Shown here piece after piece: positions 15,618-22,971 of a stretch of DNA of 55,313 nucleotides. Source of the stretch: an uncultured Collinsella sp. (GTDB lineage: Bacteria; Actinomycetota; Coriobacteriia; Coriobacteriales; Coriobacteriaceae). The translations under genes and the position numbers were made by a program. The stretch covers positions 1 to 55,313 of the forward strand of contig CABUDJ010000004.1 in assembly GCA_902490325.1 (NCBI GenBank), written 5' to 3'. The number at the start of each line of letters is the position of its first letter. Positions within the stretch are counted from its first letter, which is position 1. Below the pieces are notes generated by a model, which saw nothing but the letters and a program-made list of their open reading frames with translations, had not been told where the DNA came from and did not search any database.

Positions 15618-17438
15618 ATGTCCGTTGAGGTCATGAGGTCTGTGATCGAGGCCGCCGAGGGGCGCGTGCCCGTCGACACGCTGTTTACCAATGCGCAGAT
15701 TGTCGACGTGTATGGCCAGCGTTTGGCGCCCGGTAGCGTTGCTGTCAAGGACGGTGTAATCGTCGGCGTGCTCTACGATGGTCGCGACGATGCCGCTGGC
15801 ACCTACGAGGCAACTGAGGTCATCGACTGCCAGGGTCGCTATCTCGCTCCCGGTTTTATTGACGGGCATCTGCATATCGAGTCTTCGAACATCCGCCCTG
15901 CCGAGTATGCGCGCATGGCGGCGACGCGCGGTACCACCACTGCCATTGCCGACAGCCACGAGATCGCCAACGTTTCCGGCCTGGACGGCCTGCGCTTTAT
16001 GATCGAGGACGGCCGTCGCGCGCCCATTTCCATCAAGTACATGATGCCCTCGTGCGTGCCCGCGCTGCCCGATGAGCAAGCAGGCGCTGTGATTACCGCC
16101 GCTGACATGCAGGCGTTTTTTGCCGAGCATCCGGGCGATGTCTTTGGCCTGGGCGAGATGATGAACCTGCCGGGCGTCTTTATGGCCGATCCCGAGACCT
16201 GCGCTCGAATCGACGCTGCCAACCAGACGCCGTCCAAGCAGGTTGACGGTCACGCGCCGCTCGTTGCCGGCAAGGACCTCAACGCCTATGCCGCAGCAGG
16301 TATTATCGCTGACCATGAGTCGACGATTCCCGAGGAGGCACTCGACAAGCTGTCTCGCGGCATGTATGTGATGCTGCGCGAGGGTACGTGCAGCCATGAC
16401 CTGGCCAACCTGTCGCCGATGCTGCTGGAGAATCCTGCCCGTGCCCGCCGTTGCTGCTTTGCGACCGACGACCGCGCTCCTTCCGATGCGCTTGCGTCCG
16501 GCATGATCGACAACGCCTGCCGCGTGGCGATTGAGGCCGGTATCGACCCGGTGGTCGCTATCTCTATGGCGTCCCTTTCCACGGCTGAGGCGTTTGGCCT
16601 GGATCACGGCTGCCGCGACCCGCACGAACTGCGTGGCGCCATCGCCCCGGGCAAGCGTGCCGACCTGCTGGTGCTCAATGACCTGACGTTCACCACGGCT
16701 CCGCATCGCGTATATGCCGCCGGTGCTCTGGTGGCGCAGGACGGTACCTTTGTGGGCGAGATTGCACCCGAGATGGCCGAGGTTGCGGCCCTTGCCGATG
16801 AGCTGCGCGCCTCCGTTAAGCTGCCGAAGCTTTCGCTCGACGTGTTCGACTATGCCTTTAAGCCGGGCGAGGCCGTGATCGACGTGGTGCCGGGTAAGGC
16901 CATCACGGGTATGGTTCGCCCCGAGAGCGCCGAGGGCTTGCGCCGCATTATGCTGATCGAGCGCCACGGCCGCGGTGTGTCGCTGCAGGCCGAGGGCGCC
17001 GACGGTGATGGCCCTGCGGGCCTGGGTCTTGTCGGCAAGCATATCGGTCGCGGCTGGGTGCGTGGCTTCACCATCACCGGTGGCGCCATTGCCTCCACGA
17101 TCGGCCACGACTCGCACAACGTGTGCGTCGTGGGTGATAACGCTGCCGATATGATGGCTGCTGTTGAGGCTGTGGGCCAGGGTGGTCACGTGCTGGTGCG
17201 CAACGGCGAGGTCGTGGCGCGCATTCCGCTGGCGCTCGGCGGTCTGATGAGCGAAGGCACGGCCGAGGATGTCGCCGCGCAGCACGACGACTTTATGGTC
17301 AAGGCGCGCGCCATGGGCATCGAGCCGCCGCTCGACCCCATCATGGGCATCATCTTCCTGCCCCTGCCGGTTATCCCGACGCTCCGCATCCGCCCCGAGG
17401 GCATGTTCGACGTCACAACCTTCACCTACGCCGACTAG
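15618..17438 (+). CDS. ade: Adenine deaminase
   Basis: Ade converts adenine to hypoxanthine plus ammonia in purine salvage. The 606-residue protein matches the family in length and motifs: LFTNAQIVDVYGQRLAPGSVAV, the metal-binding start APGFIDGHLHIESSNIRPAE, ATRGTTTAIADSHEIANVSG, and the C-terminal half GLVGKHIGRGWVRGFTITGG with VCVVGDNAADM. ATG 15618 follows AAAGGAG; the longer frame from 15474 includes the promoter and hairpin, so it is rejected. The TAG stop lies inside a repeat copy (17435-17456). Confidence 0.93.
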   Translation: MSVEVMRSVIEAAEGRVPVDTLFTNAQIVDVYGQRLAPGSVAVKDGVIVGVLYDGRDDAAGTYEATEVIDCQGRYLAPGFIDGHLHIESSNIRPAEYARMAATRGTTTAIADSHEIANVSGLDGLRFMIEDGRRAPISIKYMMPSCVPALPDEQAGAVITAADMQAFFAEHPGDVFGLGEMMNLPGVFMADPETCARIDAANQTPSKQVDGHAPLVAGKDLNAYAAAGIIADHESTIPEEALDKLSRGMYVMLREGTCSHDLANLSPMLLENPARARRCCFATDDRAPSDALASGMIDNACRVAIEAGIDPVVAISMASLSTAEAFGLDHGCRDPHELRGAIAPGKRADLLVLNDLTFTTAPHRVYAAGALVAQDGTFVGEIAPEMAEVAALADELRASVKLPKLSLDVFDYAFKPGEAVIDVVPGKAITGMVRPESAEGLRRIMLIERHGRGVSLQAEGADGDGPAGLGLVGKHIGRGWVRGFTITGGAIASTIGHDSHNVCVVGDNAADMMAAVEAVGQGGHVLVRNGEVVARIPLALGGLMSEGTAEDVAAQHDDFMVKARAMGIEPPLDPIMGIIFLPLPVIPTLRIRPEGMFDVTTFTYAD

Positions 17439-17468
17439 TCATCGGGGACGTTCTTAAACGTCTAGTCG
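17432..17468. repeat. Left inverted repeat and nested hairpin beside ade
   Basis: Bases 17435-17456 match 18547-18568 in inverted orientation at 21 of 22 positions (core GGGGACGTTCTTA). The copy is also a hairpin: CGACTAG (17432-17438) pairs with CTAGTCG (17462-17468), and inside it GACGTT pairs with AACGTC around CTTA. The ade stop codon TAG (17436-17438) lies in the repeat. Confidence 0.7.
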
Positions 17469-17577
17469 CCTGCGACACTCTTTGACGTGTTGCCTGGCGC
17501 TGCGAATGTGGGACCCCTGGTGCGCGTGAGCTATTTGCCAGGTCCTTGTAACGTTTGCGCCCGCGGAGTCTTACCTG

Positions 17578-17642
17578 AGCTCCCTTTGGGTACGTTGGAA
17601 TTGGATACACGTTCGATTCCAACAAGCCCGAAGGGAGCTTTT
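17578..17642 (+). promoter_or_regulatory. Long leader hairpin containing the ribosome site of the HAD gene
   Basis: AGCTCCCTT (17578-17586) pairs with AAGGGAGCT (17631-17639); inside are GGG/CCC and GTTGGAAT (17594-17601) with ATTCCAAC (17616-17623). The 3' arm is the ribosome site AAGGGAG, seven bases before ATG 17645, and is followed by TTTT. The hairpin could therefore hide the ribosome site or act as a weak terminator. Confidence 0.6.
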
Positions 17643-17644
17643 CT

Positions 17645-18439
17645 ATGTTTAAACTGATTGCATCCGATATGGACGGCACGTTGCTTGACGAAAACAGCCA
17701 GGTGCCTCCCGAGACCTACGAACTGATTCTGGCGCTACACGAGCATGGCGTGCATTTCGCCGCATCGTCAGGTCGTCGCTACGATCGCCTGTGCGAGTTC
17801 TTTGCGCCCGTTCGCGACAAGATGGACTTTGTCGCCGCTAACGGTGCCCAGGTCTACGCCGACGGCAAAATGGTAGACCGTGAGGTGTATTCGCACCTGG
17901 CGATTCGAAGGCTCGCCCAGGCTGTCGCGACGTTTCCCAATCTGCATCTTGCGCTCTTTGACCGAACCAAATCCTTCTTGCTCGATGACGAGTGCAAGTT
18001 CGTACGCGAGGTCGATAAGGACCTTCCCAATGCCGAGCGCATTTGGGAACTGCCCGATCCCAGCGTAAATATCATCAAGGCGAGTATCTTTTGCGATGAC
18101 TGTGCCGTTATGGACAGTGCGTACGTGCTACAGCGAGAACTCGGTCAGCTCTTTACCTTTGCGCCTTCTGGAAACGCGTGGATCGATGCCATGCAGCCCG
18201 GTGTGTCGAAGGCCTCGGGCATCGCACAGCTTGCGGAGCATTACGGCATTGGACGCGACGAGATCATGGCGTTTGGCGACTCGATGAACGACTACGAGAT
18301 CATTCGCTTTGTCGGCACGGGCTGTGCGATGGAAAACGCGCGCCCCGCGCTCAAAGCGGTTGCCGATCGCGTCGTGGGCTGCAACCGCGACCACGCCGTC
18401 CAGCAGGAACTTCGCCGTGTTCTGGAGAGCCTCGCCTAA
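17645..18439 (+). CDS. HAD-superfamily hydrolase, Cof type
   Basis: This 264-residue protein is a Cof-type (IIB cap) HAD phosphatase. Motif I is LIASDMDGTLLDEN with two catalytic Asp; motif II is AASSGRRYDR; motif IV is IMAFGDSMNDYEII. Such enzymes dephosphorylate sugar phosphates, FMN or PLP; the substrate cannot be told here. The gene stands between inverted repeats at 17435 and 18547 and its ribosome site lies in a large hairpin. A second Cof-type gene follows in the opposite direction; the two proteins are clearly different sequences. Confidence 0.88.
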   Translation: MFKLIASDMDGTLLDENSQVPPETYELILALHEHGVHFAASSGRRYDRLCEFFAPVRDKMDFVAANGAQVYADGKMVDREVYSHLAIRRLAQAVATFPNLHLALFDRTKSFLLDDECKFVREVDKDLPNAERIWELPDPSVNIIKASIFCDDCAVMDSAYVLQRELGQLFTFAPSGNAWIDAMQPGVSKASGIAQLAEHYGIGRDEIMAFGDSMNDYEIIRFVGTGCAMENARPALKAVADRVVGCNRDHAVQQELRRVLESLA

Positions 18440-18440
18440 T

Positions 18441-18568
18441 CCGGCAGTTAGGGACGTTCCTTTTCTGCCGGCAGCCGGGGACAGTCCTTGCAGCTTTTTC
18501 GCGAAGAGTGTCCCCAACGACTAGTCATTTAAGAACACCCAATGACTAAGAACGTCCCCAATGACTAG
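18441..18568. repeat. Cluster of GTCCC-containing hairpins and right inverted repeat
   Basis: Directly after the HAD stop are three structures. CCGGCAG (18441-18447) pairs with CTGCCGG (18465-18471). GGGGACA (from 18477) pairs with TGTCCCC ending at 18515. TAGTCATT and AATGACTA then form an inverted repeat near 18521-18548. The last 22 bases (18547-18568) are the inverted partner of 17435-17456 and overlap the stop of the next, minus-strand, gene (CTA at 18565). Confidence 0.65.
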
Positions 18569-19407
18569 GCGAGGGCGGCCATGATGGTGCGGGCGACGCC
18601 GTCGTGGTCGTTGTCGTATTCGGTGATGGCGTCGGCGGCCTCGCGGTCCTCGGGCTCGGCGTTGATCATGGCCATGCCGTGGCCCGCTGCCTGCAGCATG
18701 GGGATGTCGTTGATGTTGTCGCCGAACGCCCAAGCGTCGGCGAGACGCTCGCCCAGGTGCTCGCAGAGCCACGTGAGGGCCGTTCCCTTGGTGGCGCCCT
18801 CGCCCATGACCTCGATATTCATGGCGTACGAACGCGTGACCTCAATGCCCCCGAGCGTGTCGAGCTCCGCCGCGATGGCGTCGCGATCGGCCGGGTCGTG
18901 CCAGTACATGGCGATGCGTTCGAGCGTCTCGACCTCGTCGATCTTGCTGTCGATATCCATGTCGATCGGTGTTCGTGTGCGCTTGAGCGAAGCCGCGATG
19001 TGGGGGTCGCCGCCGCAGAACTCGTCCAGGCGCGTGTAGAGCGAGCGGGGGAGGAAGCACTGCCCATCCGCGAAGATATCGAAGGTCACATCGTGGCCGG
19101 CGGCGATGCGATGGATGCGATGGGCAATGCCGCGATCGAGCGGACGGCTCAATACGCACGTGGCGCGCGAGGCATCGGTGGGCACATCGTCGTCGAGTTG
19201 CCAGACGCTGGCGCCATTGGCGCAGACGGCATAGTGCACGGCGGGATGGGCGAGGATGGGCTCAAAGATGCCTGACAGCGGACGTCCCGTGCAGGGCACA
19301 AATTCAATCCCGCGTCGAGCGAGCTCGTCGAGCATCGCCCAGGTGGCATCGCTCATCTGCTTATCGCTCGTCAACAGCGTTCCATCCATATCGGAAAACA
19401 CAATCAT
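18565..19407 (-). CDS. HAD-superfamily hydrolase, Cof type
   Basis: A second Cof-type phosphatase of 280 residues with motif I MIVFSDMDGTLLTSDKQMSD, motif II FVPCTGRPLSG and motif IV AWAFGDNINDIPML. The cap domain sits between. It is on the opposite strand from the HAD gene at 17645, and their 3' ends meet at the repeat cluster. The start ATG 19407 is preceded by AAAGGG at longer than usual spacing. Substrate unknown. Upstream lies the terminator of citrate synthase, so it may use its own promoter or readthrough. Confidence 0.86.
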   Translation of the reverse strand: MIVFSDMDGTLLTSDKQMSDATWAMLDELARRGIEFVPCTGRPLSGIFEPILAHPAVHYAVCANGASVWQLDDDVPTDASRATCVLSRPLDRGIAHRIHRIAAGHDVTFDIFADGQCFLPRSLYTRLDEFCGGDPHIAASLKRTRTPIDMDIDSKIDEVETLERIAMYWHDPADRDAIAAELDTLGGIEVTRSYAMNIEVMGEGATKGTALTWLCEHLGERLADAWAFGDNINDIPMLQAAGHGMAMINAEPEDREAADAITEYDNDHDGVARTIMAALA

Positions 19408-19432
19408 TTGATGCAGCCCTTTCTGCTGGTAT

Positions 19433-19470
19433 AAAAAGCGTGGCCGAGGGCGGTGATGCCCTGGCCACGC
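19433..19470 (-). terminator. Terminator of citrate synthase gene
   Basis: GCGTGGCC (19438-19445) and GGCCACGC (19463-19470) form the stem, extended inward by GGGC/GCCC. On the minus strand five T follow (A run at 19433-19437). It ends the minus-strand gene at 19495. Confidence 0.88.
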
Positions 19471-19494
19471 TCAAGAGTTATAGAGGCCCGCGCG

Positions 19495-20913
19495 TTAGCG
19501 GTCGGCGAGCGGTTTGTACTCCAGTTGCTCGATAACCGGGCGGTAGGCCGGACGGATGATGCGATGCGCGCAGAAGAGCTCTTCCATGCGGTGCGCCGAC
19601 CAGCCTGCCATGCGTGCGACGGCGAACAGTGGCGTAAAGAGCGTCTCGGGCACGCCGAGCATCTTGTAGATAAAGCCTGTATACAGGTCGATGTTGGCAC
19701 AGATGGGCTTGGTCATGCCGTGGTCGCGCATCACCTGCGGCGCTAGGCGCTCAATGCGCTCGATGAGCGCGAACTCTTCGCCCAGGTCCTTCTTGGCGGC
19801 CAGCGTGCGCGCGTAGTGGCGGCAGACCTCGGCGCGCGGATCGCTGAGCGTGTAGACGGCATGTCCCATACCGTAGATGAGCCCTGTGCCGTCAAAGGCC
19901 TGCTTGTCCAAGATCTTGCCCAAATAGGAAGCGACCTCATCGTCGTCTTCCCAGTTGGAAACGTGTGCGCGAATGTCCTCGTGCATCGACACGACCTTGG
20001 CGTTGGCGCCGCCGTGGCGCGGGCCCTTGAGCGAGCCGATAGCCGCGGCGTAGGCCGAATACGGGTCGGTGGCCGACGACGACAGTACGCGGCAGGCGAA
20101 CGTGGAGTTGTTGCCGCCGCCGTGCTCGGCATGGAGCATAAGCATCACGTCGAGCAGCATCGCCTCGTCGCGGGTAAACGCCATGCCGCCGCGCAGCACC
20201 TGCAAAATGGTCTCGGCCGTGGACAAGCCGGGCGTGGGGTGCGGTACATGCACCTCGGAGCCGCGACGCTTGGCGACCGAAGCCATGTGCGCGAAGGCGG
20301 CAATACGGGGCAGACGGGCGAGCATGGAGATGGCAACATCGATCTCGTGCTCGGGGGTGATCACGTCGGGCTCGGCGTCGAAGGCATAGAGCAGCAGCAC
20401 GGCGCGCTGAAGCACGTTCATGATGCTCGACGACACCGTGGTCATCGGGAATTCCTTGACGTACTCGTCGCTCAGGTGCCTAAACGCGCCCAGGCGTCCG
20501 CAAAAGCCGTCGAGCTCATCCTTGCTGGGCAGCGAGCCCGTAATGAGCAGGTAGGCGACCTCTTCGTAGCCATAGCGGTCCTCTGCCTGGGCATTGTTGA
20601 CGAGGTCCTCGATGCTGTAACCGCGCAGCGTGAGTCGGCCCTTGTCGGGCACGACCCGGCCGTCGACCTTGTTGTAGCCGTGCACGTCCGAGATGCGGGT
20701 GAGGCCCGCGACCACGCCCGATCCGTCGGCATTGCGAAGACCGCGCTTAACATTGTGCTCGACAAACAGGCCCTCGTCATAAGGGTCGGTGGGCATGCCG
20801 TAATACAAATTTTCGCTTTCGGGCGCAATCTGGCGGCTGGCCTCATAGTCCAGAACCAGGCGGCTCAGATGGTCATCGAAGCGGTAGTAGATTTTCTTGG
20901 CGTCGTAGGCCAT
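19495..20913 (-). CDS. gltA: Citrate synthase
   Basis: The enzyme condenses oxaloacetate and acetyl-CoA to citrate. The 472-residue protein has the active-site region LMLHAEHGGGNNSTFACRVL, followed by SAYAAAIGSLKGPRHGGANAKV, and near the end FTPLFAVARMAGWSAHRMEE. It is longer than the usual 370-430 residues because of an N-terminal part of about 80 residues (YYRFDDHLSRLVLDYEASRQ), a form seen in several anaerobes. ATG 20913 has GAGAGGAG six bases upstream; the longer frame to 20934 does not. No aconitase or isocitrate dehydrogenase is adjacent, so a biosynthetic role towards glutamate is likely (inference). Confidence 0.9.
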   Translation of the reverse strand: MAYDAKKIYYRFDDHLSRLVLDYEASRQIAPESENLYYGMPTDPYDEGLFVEHNVKRGLRNADGSGVVAGLTRISDVHGYNKVDGRVVPDKGRLTLRGYSIEDLVNNAQAEDRYGYEEVAYLLITGSLPSKDELDGFCGRLGAFRHLSDEYVKEFPMTTVSSSIMNVLQRAVLLLYAFDAEPDVITPEHEIDVAISMLARLPRIAAFAHMASVAKRRGSEVHVPHPTPGLSTAETILQVLRGGMAFTRDEAMLLDVMLMLHAEHGGGNNSTFACRVLSSSATDPYSAYAAAIGSLKGPRHGGANAKVVSMHEDIRAHVSNWEDDDEVASYLGKILDKQAFDGTGLIYGMGHAVYTLSDPRAEVCRHYARTLAAKKDLGEEFALIERIERLAPQVMRDHGMTKPICANIDLYTGFIYKMLGVPETLFTPLFAVARMAGWSAHRMEELFCAHRIIRPAYRPVIEQLEYKPLADR

Positions 20914-20990
20914 GCGCGCTCCTCTCCATGCCACGTCGGGACGGTACGCTTGGACGCAGAAGCGCCCGTCTGCCCCGAGCGGCTTGTTCG

Positions 20991-21278
20991 CTACAGGCGG
21001 TACATAAAGTTAAAGACGTCCTCGCGCTGGATGGACACGTTGACGCCCGAAAGCTCGCCTGCCTCGGCCAGGGCCTTCTGCAGCTCGGCGAAGTCGAGCT
21101 TGGACTCGGCGGTGTCGGCCAGCATGGTCATGGTGAAGATGTCCTCGATAATGGACTGCGTGATGTCGCGGATGTCGACGTTGGCCTCGCCCAGAACACG
21201 GGTGACGCCGGCGACGATACCGGGGCGGTTCTTGCCAAGGACGGTGATGACGATGCGGGAGGACGAGATCTCGGCCAT
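20991..21278 (-). CDS. ACT domain-containing protein
   Basis: This 95-residue protein is a single ACT domain: IVITVLGKNRPGIVAGVTRVLGEANVDIRDITQSI is the ligand-binding pattern with the glycine at the turn. It resembles the UPF0237 family. In many bacteria that gene stands before a PFL/UPF0210 gene; here the next gene is citrate synthase, 77 bases downstream on the same strand, and no UPF0210 gene is in view. An amino-acid sensing role is inferred from the family, and its partner is unknown. Confidence 0.85.
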   Translation of the reverse strand: MAEISSSRIVITVLGKNRPGIVAGVTRVLGEANVDIRDITQSIIEDIFTMTMLADTAESKLDFAELQKALAEAGELSGVNVSIQREDVFNFMYRL

Positions 21279-21461
21279 GGGAAACCCTTTCGCGTGATTG
21301 CGGCGCGCGGGGGCGCTCCGCTACGGTACAGTGTTCATCATTGTACCTGTCCTGCGCAAAAAGGGGCACCTTTGCTGCGGCGTTACACGTCTGCAACATG
21401 AGCGTGAGGGGGCAGGCCGCACGGGGTAGAGCCGTCTGGCGCGTGTCCAGCTCGTGTTGGA
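21279..21461. other. Intergenic stretch left of the island
   Basis: Together with the direct repeat and hairpin that follow, this makes a 337-base gap without a supported gene. Frames crossing it on both strands lack ribosome sites and family features. An AAAAAGGGGCACC stretch near 21358 is the only notable local feature. Confidence 0.4.
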
Positions 21462-21523
21462 TTGATTTTCGATCTCAGTCGAACACATTGAGCGGACAGG
21501 CCGTTCCCGCAGTCAGCCGAACG
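21462..21523 (+). repeat. 62-bp direct repeat, left copy
   Basis: Bases 21462-21523 match 28334-28395 in the same orientation at 58 of 62 positions (differences at repeat positions 8, 18, 36 and 56; core CGAACACATTGAGCGGA). The copies bound the accessory island and could be attachment sites. A hairpin follows (GCGGAG 21551-21556 with CTCCGC 21587-21592, plus an inner stem around CTTC). Confidence 0.8.
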
Positions 21524-21615
21524 CCTCCGACGGCTGATTCCGAACTGGAAGCGGAGAGCATCCCTGCCCTTCGGTAGGGGATACCGCTCCGCGGCGCATG
21601 CCGCGGGCGGCGCCC

Positions 21616-22062
21616 CTATCGGACCACCGTGGCCTCGGTCGGGATGGCCCCCAGCACCGCCGCGTACTCGGTGGGGTAGAGCCGGCTGATCGTCTTCACG
21701 TCGCGTATGACGATATTCCGGTCGTCCGGCTCGGTGACGCCGTAGCCGAACGCCTGGAGCGTCTCGATGGACTCCTGGATCCTCTGTTGGAACATGGGTC
21801 CCGGATCGACCCGCAGCCCGAGGTGCCCGCGCCAAAGGCACGGCGAGACGCGCAGCATGTTGTGGATTTTGGAGATAGGCTCGATGTCGGCGTAGGCGTT
21901 GAGCGTCGCCATGGCGTCCTTGATGAACGAGCCCATCCCCTTCGCGTATGCCACCGAGTGCCTGACCGAGATCAGACACGCCTCGAAATCCACATCGCAC
22001 CACCGAAGGCCGCAGACCTCGCCGATTCGCATACCCGTGTGCAGGGCGAGCACGATCGCCCT
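21616..22062 (-). pseudogene. Tyrosine recombinase (integrase) fragment joined to unknown sequence
   Basis: Reading on the minus strand from just after the HTH stop codon, the frame gives AIVLALHTGMRIGEVCGLRW, the start of a phage-type integrase catalytic domain with the first catalytic arginine. It continues to about SVAYAKGMGSFIKD. After that it no longer looks like an integrase: the His-x-x-Arg and Tyr motifs are absent, and about 100 residues of unknown sequence follow (HNMLRVSPCLWRGHLGLRVD and further). The N-terminal DNA-binding half is missing. This is best read as a deletion remnant, lying just inside the left direct repeat. Confidence 0.65.
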
Positions 22063-22314
22063 CTAATCCTCGGCGGACCAATTGAGTCCGAACTCCTTTC
22101 GGGCATCCTCTTCGCTCATGACTTCGAGAAGGTCTCCGGGTTGACAACGAAGGGCGAGGCATAGCTGCTCGAGCGTGTTGAAGCGAATGCCGCGAATATG
22201 CCCTTTTTTAATACGGGACAGGTTCACGGGCGTGGTTCCAATCCTTTCGGCAAGTTCGTTCGAGGAAATCTTTCGCTCGGCCATGATCTTGTCGAGGCGA
22301 ACAATTACGGGCAT
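22063..22314 (-). CDS. Cro/C1-type HTH regulator
   Basis: This 83-residue protein is a one-domain XRE regulator: IVRLDKIMAERKISSNELAERIGTTPVNLSRIKKG is the helix-turn-helix, then FNTLEQLCLALRCQPGDLLEV. The type (YozG-like) is usually paired with a DUF2975 membrane protein, as here, nine bases upstream on the same strand. It probably binds the operator at 22875-22891 and controls both its own operon and the divergent exporter genes. Its TAG stop is followed in frame by the integrase fragment, so the C-terminus may have been set by the deletion. Confidence 0.88.
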   Translation of the reverse strand: MPVIVRLDKIMAERKISSNELAERIGTTPVNLSRIKKGHIRGIRFNTLEQLCLALRCQPGDLLEVMSEEDARKEFGLNWSAED

Positions 22315-22323
22315 GGCGTTTCC

Positions 22324-22836
22324 TTACGCAATCTCGTCGGAGTCGAGGTACAGCTCTCGAGCGTACAGGAAGAGCTGGGAAAGCATGAACAAGACGATGC
22401 CGAGAACCAGAGAGGTCCAGTCGAATGATGAAGCGATCTCTTGGGTGCCGACGGTCCCCTCGCCGCCAAACATCGAGACGGAGGCTTCGAGTGAGCCGGC
22501 GTAGAGGCTGGTGGCAGCTTGAACAATGAAGAGAATGCCGAGCACCTTCAAGCACGTCGCAGACCCTTTCTTGAAGGGGTCTGCGCTCTTGATCGTCCAC
22601 ACGAGAACGGCGCTGAGGATGGTCGTAGCGATACCGATGACGGCAGGGGCCAATGTCGAGATCGCAAGGGCTGGATACGCGGGGGAGTCTGCAATCACAG
22701 GGTTGTCGAGCACTTCGATTGCTGGCTTTAAGGAGAACGCCACTTGTGCGATGGCGGTGACGCAAAGGGCCGCAGAGGCTATCGCACATGCGATGCGGAA
22801 GGAATGAAGCTGGGGAGTGCGATTGTCGGAACTCAT
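22324..22836 (-). CDS. DUF2975 membrane protein
   Basis: The 170-residue protein has four predicted membrane helices (FRIACAIASAALCVTAIAQVA, LAISTLAPAVIGIATTILSAVLVW, CLKVLGILFIVQAATSLYAG and VLGIVLFMLSQLFLYARELY) and the DUF2975 ending LFLYARELYLDSDEIA. Function is not known for the family; it is nearly always next to a small XRE regulator, as here. ATG 22836 has GGAGG five bases upstream. The pair is transcribed away from the exporter, with a shared 135-base control region. Confidence 0.85.
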   Translation of the reverse strand: MSSDNRTPQLHSFRIACAIASAALCVTAIAQVAFSLKPAIEVLDNPVIADSPAYPALAISTLAPAVIGIATTILSAVLVWTIKSADPFKKGSATCLKVLGILFIVQAATSLYAGSLEASVSMFGGEGTVGTQEIASSFDWTSLVLGIVLFMLSQLFLYARELYLDSDEIA

Positions 22837-22874
22837 AATAACCTCCGAAGAATTTAAAAAACTCAGGTTACTTT

Positions 22875-22891
22875 TTAACAGTTTATGTTAA
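22875..22891. promoter_or_regulatory. Candidate operator in the divergent control region
   Basis: TTAACA (22875-22880) and TGTTAA (22886-22891) are an inverted repeat around GTTTA. On the minus strand a TTGCCG ... 17 bases ... TAAACT promoter for the DUF2975-HTH pair would overlap it. A second hairpin (22916-22938, GGGCCGAGCA with TGTTCGGCCC) lies just before the permease gene. Confidence 0.45.
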
Positions 22892-22971
22892 ATTGACTTT
22901 GCCGGCAAGTAATAAGGGCCGAGCATTTTGTTCGGCCCCTCTGTTCCGACTGGATGAGGTTAAGGTTGGCG

